Shown here one piece after another: positions 1-4,651 of a stretch of DNA of 6,402 nucleotides. A program made the translations under genes and the position numbers. This DNA comes from Oscillospiraceae bacterium UBA3851 (lineage in GTDB: Bacteria; Bacillota; Clostridia; Oscillospirales; Oscillospiraceae). Position 1 is the stretch's first letter. The number at the start of each line of letters is the position of its first letter. Below the pieces are notes generated by a model. The model searched no databases, had not been told where the DNA came from, and worked only from the letters and a program-made list of their open reading frames with translations. The stretch is from NCBI GenBank assembly GCA_002392625.1, contig DGHJ01000152.1:327-6728 (forward strand). The letters are read 5' to 3'.

Positions 1-1
1 G

Positions 2-289
2 CACTCCATCAAGGGCGGCATGATGAACTGCCAGAAGGAGATGAAGCGCGCGGTGGAATGCGGCTACTGGAACCTGTTCCGCTACAACCCCGCCGCTGAG
101 AACAAGTTCACTCTGGACTCCAAGGCCCCTGCCGGCGGCTATCAGGAGTTCCTGATGAACGAGGCCCGCTATTCCCGCCTGACCCGCGAGTTCCCGGAGC
201 GCGCCGACACCCTCTTCGCCCTGAACGAGGAGGAGGCCAAGGCCCGTTACGAGCACCTGCTGAAGCTGGTGGATATGTACAAGGGCTAA
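2..289 (+). CDS. nifJ: Pyruvate:ferredoxin (flavodoxin) oxidoreductase, C-terminal end (partial, 5' end outside window)
   Basis: This is the last 95 residues of a pyruvate:ferredoxin oxidoreductase, a cytosolic enzyme that uses thiamine diphosphate and iron-sulfur clusters to split pyruvate to acetyl-CoA and CO2 while reducing ferredoxin. The open frame enters from the left edge at base 2 with His-Ser-Ile-Lys-Gly-Gly and ends with TAA at 287-289. The recognisable part is the family's C-terminal signature: a QKEMKRAVECGYWNLFRYNP segment, then FTLDSKAPAGGYQEFL, then an acidic helical tail with ALNEEEAKARYEHLLKL. In the family this segment follows the TPP-binding domain VI and belongs to the end of a roughly 1170-1200-residue single-chain enzyme. 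The cluster-binding and TPP motifs are outside the window, so only the identity of the tail is supported. An ATG at 20 is internal, not a start. A strong terminator follows 21 bases after the stop, so this gene ends its transcription unit and is not joined to the next operon. Confidence 0.9.
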   Translation, partial: HSIKGGMMNCQKEMKRAVECGYWNLFRYNPAAENKFTLDSKAPAGGYQEFLMNEARYSRLTREFPERADTLFALNEEEAKARYEHLLKLVDMYKG

Positions 290-310
290 GCGCGGATAAC
301 CCCAGAATAA

Positions 311-347
311 ACGGAGGACGCCCCTGCGGGCGTCCTCCGTTTTGCTT
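311..347 (+). terminator. Rho-independent terminator after the pyruvate:ferredoxin oxidoreductase gene
   Basis: A perfect 13-bp stem (311-323 pairing with 328-340) closes a four-base CTGC loop (324-327). It is followed by a short T-rich tail, TTTGCTT. The tail is brief (four consecutive T counting the last stem base), but the GC-rich stem is strong. It lies between the stop at 289 and the next promoter and fits termination of the upstream gene. Confidence 0.88.
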
Positions 348-374
348 GCCAGGCCCGACCATCCGTGCTATAAT
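346..374 (+). promoter_or_regulatory. Sigma-A (sigma-70 type) promoter with extended -10 for the first MurT/GatD-like operon
   Basis: The -35 box TTGCCA (346-351) matches the TTGACA consensus at five of six positions. It is separated by exactly 17 bases from a perfect -10 box TATAAT (369-374). A TGC just before the -10 (366-368) adds the extended -10 TGn element. Transcription would start at about 380-382, giving a leader of roughly 33 bases with no room for a riboswitch. The -35 box overlaps the T-rich tail of the preceding terminator, so one transcription unit begins where the other ends. No operator-like repeat is visible around it, which suggests constitutive housekeeping expression. Confidence 0.85.
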
Positions 375-397
375 ACTGCCCTGTGAAAATCATTCCC

Positions 398-406
398 GGA
401 AGGAGA
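398..406 (+). promoter_or_regulatory. Ribosome binding site of the first MurT-like gene
   Basis: GGAAGGAGA contains AAGGAG at 400-405, eight bases before the ATG at 414. This supports 414 as the start. The encoded N-terminus (MRFLLTLWLSKLA) lines up with the N-terminal helix of the second MurT-like protein in this window. Confidence 0.85.
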
Positions 407-413
407 CGGCCTT

Positions 414-1778
414 ATGCGCTTTCTGTTGACCCTCTGGCTGAGCAAGCTGGCGGCGTTTTTCGTGCACCTCGTGAAGCGGAACCGCGGCACCATCTCCTCC
501 GGCTGGCTGGCCACCCGGCTGATGCCGGACTTCGTGGCCCATTTCCGCGGCATCGACTGTGACAAGGTGGTGTTCATCACCGGCACCAACGGCAAATCCA
601 CCACCACGAATATGGTCTACCGGACGCTCCTTTCTGCCGGGCGGACGGCTGCTTGCAACACCGAGGGCGCCAACATGATGACCGGCGTTGCCACGGTGCT
701 CATCAAAAACTCCACCTGGGGCGGACGCTTCAACAGGGAGTTCCTGGTGCTGGAGGCGGATGAGCGGAGTCTTCCCGGCATCCGCCGGGTGCTGCCGGGC
801 CGCCACGTGGCCGTCACCAATCTGGAAAAGGACCAGGACCAGCGCAACGGCGACCCGGACCTGATCTACCGCAAGCTGGAGGGCGCCGTGGGGCCGGACG
901 TCACCCTCTATCTCAACAACGAGGAGCCCCGCAGCAGTGCCCTGGCCCAAAGGGCCGGGCAGGCGGTGTTTTTCAGCGTGGCGGAGAACGACCGCGCCTT
1001 TGCCTGGCACGATTCCTACGCCGTCACCCTGCCCTGCCCCCTCTGCGGCCATCCCATCCGGTTTGAGCGGCATAACCTGGCCGGCATCGGCCCCTTCCGC
1101 TGCACCCGCTGCGGTCACGCCTCCGGCTCCGCCCCCCAGGTGCTGCTGACCGACGTGGACTATGACGCCGGAACCTTCCGCTGCGGCGGCAGGCAGTTCT
1201 CCGTCAGCTATACGGACCCGTTTTACCTCTATAACTTCGCCTTGGTCATGGCCGTGGGGCGGAATCTCGGCCTGACGGAGGACGAGCTGGCCGCGGCCTT
1301 CCGGGCCTTTGAGAACCCGGTGTCCCACGACCAGGTGTTTCACCTCCGGGGCAAGGAGATCCGCTATCTTCAGGGCAAGCAGGAGAACCCGGAGGCGCTC
1401 CAGTCGGAGCTGGACGTCATTGCCCGCGACCCACGCCGCAAGGCGGTGGCGGTGGGCATGTACAAGGTCACGGACTTCCAGCCCCACTACGCCGGCAGCT
1501 TCTACTTCTTCGACTGTGACTTTGCCGCCATCGCCCAGGGGGATGTGGCCGCCTACGTGGCCTTTTCCGAGACCGTCTGTTACGATCTGGCCGCCCGGAT
1601 GATCTACGCCGGGGCTCCGGAGGACAAGGTGACCGCCCTGGATACGGATGACCCCGGCCCAGTGCTGGAGCTGCTGGAGAAGACGGACGCGCCGGTGATC
1701 TATATCCTCACCAATACCAAGCATTTCGGCCTCATCAGCGACTATATTCTCACCCACGGAGGGACGCGCGATGCATAA
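414..1778 (+). CDS. MurT-like Mur ligase family protein (copy 1), divergent, lacking the canonical amidotransferase-support Asp
   Basis: A 454-residue protein with the MurT architecture (Mur ligase central domain plus C-terminal DUF1727-type domain). MurT with GatD amidates the D-Glu alpha-carboxyl of lipid II at the cytoplasmic membrane face, using ATP. Visible features in order are an amphipathic N-terminal helix, the ATP-binding P-loop TGTNGKSTT (56-64), EGANMMTG (84-91), LEADERS (113-119), a Cys4 zinc ribbon (C208, C211, C230, C233) and a C-terminal FFDCDF segment (365-370). Length and order match MurT (about 437 residues in S. aureus). The sequence is divergent. The usual FRDQxDRxGE region reads EKDQDQRNGDPD (138-149), the KNPxGxN region reads GKQENPEALQ (321-330), and the DxSW Asp that completes the glutaminase triad aligns with Gly361. 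The gene overlaps the downstream GatD-like gene by eight bases, so translation is coupled. Family placement is confident. Canonical lipid II amidation is not, so the symbol murT is withheld. Confidence 0.85.
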   Translation: MRFLLTLWLSKLAAFFVHLVKRNRGTISSGWLATRLMPDFVAHFRGIDCDKVVFITGTNGKSTTTNMVYRTLLSAGRTAACNTEGANMMTGVATVLIKNSTWGGRFNREFLVLEADERSLPGIRRVLPGRHVAVTNLEKDQDQRNGDPDLIYRKLEGAVGPDVTLYLNNEEPRSSALAQRAGQAVFFSVAENDRAFAWHDSYAVTLPCPLCGHPIRFERHNLAGIGPFRCTRCGHASGSAPQVLLTDVDYDAGTFRCGGRQFSVSYTDPFYLYNFALVMAVGRNLGLTEDELAAAFRAFENPVSHDQVFHLRGKEIRYLQGKQENPEALQSELDVIARDPRRKAVAVGMYKVTDFQPHYAGSFYFFDCDFAAIAQGDVAAYVAFSETVCYDLAARMIYAGAPEDKVTALDTDDPGPVLELLEKTDAPVIYILTNTKHFGLISDYILTHGGTRDA

Positions 1779-2487
1779 GCTGACCATCGGATGGATGTAC
1801 CCGGACCTGCTGAATCTCCATGGCGAGCGGGGCAGCGTCCAGGCCCTGGTCCGCGCGGCGGAAAATCTGGGCCTGGAGGCCCAGGTGCGCCGCGTGGAGG
1901 AGCCGGAGGGCGAGATCCCCCTTGACGAGCTGGATCTTCTGCTCTATCTCCCCGGCGAGATCCGCACGCTGGCTATGCTTCGGGAGGCGCTGCGGCCTCA
2001 GGAGGAAAAACTGAAGCAGTACGTGGAGCAGGGCGGCACGGTAGTGGCCATCGGCACCGCCGGGCTGCTGTTCGGAAAGGAAACCCTCCGCCGGGACGGC
2101 AGCCGGGTGGAGGGCCTGGGCCTGCTGGACCTGACCGCCGCGGAACGGGAGCTGGTCTGGGGCGACGATCTCCACGTGCTCCTGACGGACACCAAGCAGG
2201 AGCTGGTGGGCTGCCAGATCTCCATGGCCGACGTGGAGACGCCCACGCCCCTGGGCCGCACCCTCTACGGACGGGGCAACAACGGCGCCGGCGCCGAGGG
2301 CGCCCGGTACAGGAATCTGATCTACACCAACTGCCTGGGGCCGCTGTTCGTCAAGAACCCCTGGTTTGCCGAGGCGATCCTCAAGGACATCGTTTTGCAC
2401 AAGCTGGGCGTGGAGCAGAAACGGCCCAATGCGTTGGCCGACAAGTCCTTCGACACCACCGTGCGTTTCATCGAGACGAAAAAGTGA
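1771..2487 (+). CDS. GatD-like class I glutamine amidotransferase-fold protein (copy 1), catalytic Cys and His missing
   Basis: A 238-residue protein that lines up along its whole length with GatD, the glutaminase partner of MurT (243 residues in S. aureus). Shared landmarks are the MHKLTI start, PDLLNLHGERG (11-21, canonical NLYxDxGN), the nucleophile-elbow region VVAIGTAGLLFGK (91-103), VEGLGLLDL (113-121), GRGNN (167-171), and YTNCLGPLFVKNP (185-197). At the elbow the canonical ICGGYQ reads IGTAGL, so the nucleophilic Cys aligns with Gly95. The canonical LHGP reads CLGP, so the catalytic His aligns with Leu189. The GGGxDxEQ and GFENH segments are also not kept. The fold is probably intact but glutamine hydrolysis is unlikely. 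The ATG at 1771 has GGAGGG seven bases upstream (1758-1763) and overlaps the end of the MurT-like gene, as expected for partners of one complex. Automated annotation would probably call it a glutamine amidotransferase or cobyric acid synthase-like protein; I would treat that as a fold label only. Confidence 0.85.
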   Translation: MHKLTIGWMYPDLLNLHGERGSVQALVRAAENLGLEAQVRRVEEPEGEIPLDELDLLLYLPGEIRTLAMLREALRPQEEKLKQYVEQGGTVVAIGTAGLLFGKETLRRDGSRVEGLGLLDLTAAERELVWGDDLHVLLTDTKQELVGCQISMADVETPTPLGRTLYGRGNNGAGAEGARYRNLIYTNCLGPLFVKNPWFAEAILKDIVLHKLGVEQKRPNALADKSFDTTVRFIETKK

Positions 2488-2524
2488 TAAAAAAGGAGAC
2501 GCCGCGCGGCGTCTCCTTTTTTAT
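2487..2524. terminator. Bidirectional palindromic terminator between the two convergent MurT/GatD-like operons
   Basis: A perfect inverted repeat: GGAGACGCCG (2495-2504) and CGGCGTCTCC (2507-2516) around a central CG, flanked by six A on the left (2489-2494) and six T on the right (2517-2522). One further T-A and one A-T pair extend the symmetry outward. On either strand the transcript forms a GC stem followed by a U run, so it can stop both operons. It begins at the last base of the plus-strand GatD-like stop (TGA 2485-2487) and ends ten bases before the minus-strand GatD-like stop (2535-2537). Confidence 0.92.
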
Positions 2525-2534
2525 TTCAGCTCAA

Positions 2535-3257
2535 TCAACGATACACCGGGTCAAAGGCGAGGCTGTGGAACTCCGCCACACGGCGGCGGTAGGCCTCCAT
2601 GGCCACGTCCTCAAAGGCCAGGGTGTCGTCGGCGCCCATTCGACGCAGCAGATACTTGGTAAACGGGGGATTCATGGGCAGGATAGGGCCGATGAGATAG
2701 GTGGCCATGAGGCCGCCCCGGTGGAAGCCCTCCTCCTTCACCTCGCCCACGGCGCCGCCCCGGCCGAAGCCACGGACGGTGGTGAACAGAGCGTTGGCGT
2801 CCTCGCCCACGGTGGTGAGGCCGAACAGGCTCTTGAAGCCCACGATTTCCATGTCGCCGAAGGCGCCCAGGAACATGCTGTTGTGGCGCTTGAGCATTTT
2901 ATATTCGGCGTGGGCGTCGAACAGGCCCAGACCCTCCAGATCCAGCCCCCAGTCGGAGCGGATGGTTTTGCCCAGCACGTCCAGGGTGTTGCCGGTGACC
3001 AGAATCAGCTGTCCCGCGTCGATCCGGGCGATCAGATCGTCCCGCACGGGCCGGAGCGCGTCGATGACCAGCCCCAGACCCCGCTCGGTGGTGGAGCCCA
3101 TATAGACCAGCTCCACCGGCTCGTCCAAAAACACGGGACGGGACTTCAGCCCGGTCTCAATGACCTCCAGATCGGGGAGACACTTTTTCAAATAACGGAT
3201 GTTGGCCAGGTCGCCGAAGAGGTTGCAGACCTCAGGAAACAGGACTTCGATTTTCAT
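2535..3257 (-). CDS. GatD-like class I glutamine amidotransferase-fold protein (copy 2), catalytic Cys and His missing
   Basis: A 240-residue protein with GatD layout, partner of the MurT-like gene just upstream. Landmarks are FPEVCNLFGDLANI (7-20), the nucleophile-elbow region LVTGNTLDVLGK (86-97), LEGLGLFD (107-114), and ATYLIGPILPMNP (185-197), which is nearly identical to the canonical GTYLHGPILPKN segment. Placed on S. aureus GatD, the nucleophilic Cys aligns with Gly89 and the catalytic His with Ile189. Everything around the His is preserved, so this is a specific loss, not general decay. The frame is open over full length and in good codon context, so it is not a pseudogene. Its ATG lies in an ATGA overlap with the MurT-like stop (3254-3257), with AAAGGAGG seven bases upstream (3265-3272). 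It probably forms a complex with its MurT-like neighbour; the role is likely structural or allosteric, not glutaminase. Resemblance to copy 1 is low outside these landmarks, so it is not a recent duplicate. Confidence 0.86.
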   Translation of the reverse strand: MKIEVLFPEVCNLFGDLANIRYLKKCLPDLEVIETGLKSRPVFLDEPVELVYMGSTTERGLGLVIDALRPVRDDLIARIDAGQLILVTGNTLDVLGKTIRSDWGLDLEGLGLFDAHAEYKMLKRHNSMFLGAFGDMEIVGFKSLFGLTTVGEDANALFTTVRGFGRGGAVGEVKEEGFHRGGLMATYLIGPILPMNPPFTKYLLRRMGADDTLAFEDVAMEAYRRRVAEFHSLAFDPVYR

Positions 3258-4648
3258 ACCCGCGCCTCCTTTCCGGTGTCGTGCGCCAGGGCCAGGCGCT
3301 TGATCTTCTCATAGACCTTCTGGGCCTGCTCCAGAGAATCGGTGCCGTAGAGCAGGTAGATGTCGTCGCCGGGGGCGTAGGTCAGGTAGTCCGGGGCGTC
3401 GTTCTCGTCCTCAATGCACACGATGCGGTCCTCGGGAATGCCGGCCATCAGCAGCCGCAGCCGGTAGTCCATGAACCGGGGTCCGGTGCAGATGACCTTG
3501 GCCACGTCGTCCTTGTTCAGGAACTCAAAGTCGGTGTCGAAGATCCAGGCGGTGTTCTCCGACCAGGCGCCGGTGTCGCTGAGGCTGTTCATCATGAAGA
3601 TGAGCTCCTTGCGGCCGGGCCGTCCGGTGACGTAGTCCAGGGCGCGGGAGCCCGCCATGGAGTTGTTCTCCTTGGACATCTGGCGGATCAGATTCACCTG
3701 GCCCACCTTTTCCTGAGAGTGGCGGCTGGCGAGGATAGTGGTCTTGCCCATGTATTCGGCCAGCTCCTTGTGGGTCATGCCCAACTGGCGCAGCAGGGCA
3801 ATGGCGGCGATCATGTTGTACACGTTGAACACGTTGTCGGTGATCAGGGGATAGGGATAGACCCGGCCGCCCTCCCGGACCTCCATGGTCTTGCCGGCGA
3901 AGTCCACGTGCTGGGCCAGATAGTCGCTCTCCGGTGAGGAGAAGCCGCAGTCGCAGCACACGGCCTTGCCCACATGGTGGTAACGCAGATATTCATAGCG
4001 CAGCTTGCCGGCGCACTTGGGGCAGATGCGCATGTCGTTGAGCAGGTTGATGCACTCAGTCACGTCGCTGTCCATGGGGCCAATGCCGAAATAGACGCGG
4101 GGATTTTCCGGGCTCACGCCGCCGGAGATCATCTCGTCGGCGTTGAGGATCATCTTGGCACCGGCAGGGAGGGAGCGGGTGATGAGCTCGGCGATGTAGC
4201 CGGGGTGGGCATTGCGCATGATGGAGTCCTGGAACAGGTTGGTGATGACCACGTAGTCCGGGGTGATGTAGGGGTACACGCGGGGCGAGGACCGCTCGTC
4301 CACCTCCAGAATAGCCACGTCGTAGCCCTTGATCCGGCCAAAGAGATCGCAGGCACGGATGAAGGCGGTGGAGATGCCGGAGAGGATGTTGGCCCCGGCC
4401 CGGTTGCCCATGACCTTCCTGCCGGATGCCTCCAGAATGTCGGTGATGATGTTGCTGACGGTGGTCTTGCCGTTGGTGCCGGTGACGGCGATGACCGTCT
4501 CAGGCCGGCCCATGTACTTCAGCAGGTCGGGACAGATCTTCAATGCCAGCTGGCCGGGGAAGTCGGTGCCCTGGTGGCGGGTGATTTTCAGCGCCGGGAT
4601 GGACAGCTTAGCCATCCACAGCGCCAGCAGAAATCTCAGCTTGCTCAA
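3254..4648 (-). CDS. MurT-like Mur ligase family protein (copy 2), TTG start, divergent active-site segments
   Basis: A 464-residue MurT-type protein. In order: N-terminal helix LRFLLALWMAKL, TDFPGQLALKI (28-38, the family's TDLPGQIA motif), P-loop TGTNGKTT (56-63), RAGANILSGI (83-92), LEVDERSSPRV (114-124), ITNLFQD (135-141), a Cys4 zinc ribbon (C209, C212, C231, C234), and a C-terminal AWIFDTDFE (367-375) equivalent to canonical SWIYDADFE. It is closer to standard MurT than copy 1. The FRDQxDRxGE region, however, reads FQDSIMRNAHPG (139-150), the KNPxGxN region reads SKENNSMAG (325-333), and the triad Asp before the SW motif aligns with Asn365. The start is TTG at 4648-4646: an in-frame TAA ending mnmG lies two codons upstream and AAAGGAG sits eight bases before the TTG, leaving no ATG choice that keeps the N-terminal helix. 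It overlaps the GatD-like gene by four bases. Probable role is an ATP-dependent ligase acting on a cell-wall-precursor-like carboxylate; the substrate is unknown. Confidence 0.87.
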   Translation of the reverse strand: MSKLRFLLALWMAKLSIPALKITRHQGTDFPGQLALKICPDLLKYMGRPETVIAVTGTNGKTTVSNIITDILEASGRKVMGNRAGANILSGISTAFIRACDLFGRIKGYDVAILEVDERSSPRVYPYITPDYVVITNLFQDSIMRNAHPGYIAELITRSLPAGAKMILNADEMISGGVSPENPRVYFGIGPMDSDVTECINLLNDMRICPKCAGKLRYEYLRYHHVGKAVCCDCGFSSPESDYLAQHVDFAGKTMEVREGGRVYPYPLITDNVFNVYNMIAAIALLRQLGMTHKELAEYMGKTTILASRHSQEKVGQVNLIRQMSKENNSMAGSRALDYVTGRPGRKELIFMMNSLSDTGAWSENTAWIFDTDFEFLNKDDVAKVICTGPRFMDYRLRLLMAGIPEDRIVCIEDENDAPDYLTYAPGDDIYLLYGTDSLEQAQKVYEKIKRLALAHDTGKEARV

Positions 4649-4651
4649 CGT

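Noticed and set aside
381..413. Riboswitch or attenuator in the leader of the first MurT/GatD-like operon
   Set aside because: Only about 33 bases separate the predicted start from the ATG, with no inverted repeat.
414..480. Signal peptide or membrane anchor at the N-terminus of MurT-like copy 1
   Set aside because: The hydrophobic stretch is short and interrupted by Lys. Equivalent N-terminal helices occur in copy 2 and in cytosolic MurT, so it is better read as a conserved amphipathic helix.
390..1787. 465-codon open frame on the minus strand opposite the MurT-like copy 1 gene
   Set aside because: Its translation is low-complexity (rich in Gly, Val, His, Ala) with no family motif. It is the antisense shadow produced by GC-rich codon bias in a gene with a clear P-loop, zinc ribbon, promoter and ribosome binding site.
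1750..2400. 216-codon minus-strand open frame opposite GatD-like copy 1
   Set aside because: Gln/Val/His-rich shadow translation without motifs, fully overlapped by a supported gene.
1771..2487. Cobyric acid synthase or pyridoxal-synthase glutaminase identity for the GatD-like protein
   Set aside because: It shares only the class I amidotransferase fold with those. Length, the NLHGERG and GRGNN landmarks and pairing with a MurT-like gene fit GatD.
1771..3257. Loss of Cys/His in the GatD-like genes caused by frameshift or sequencing error
   Set aside because: Both frames are open from start to stop, align on both sides of each motif without shifts, and the same two positions are changed in two separate genes.
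2484..3314. 276-codon plus-strand open frame across the terminator and opposite the GatD-like copy 2 gene
   Set aside because: It starts inside the preceding gene's end, runs through a terminator, and has no recognisable domain or ribosome binding site. The opposite strand has a convincing GatD-like protein.
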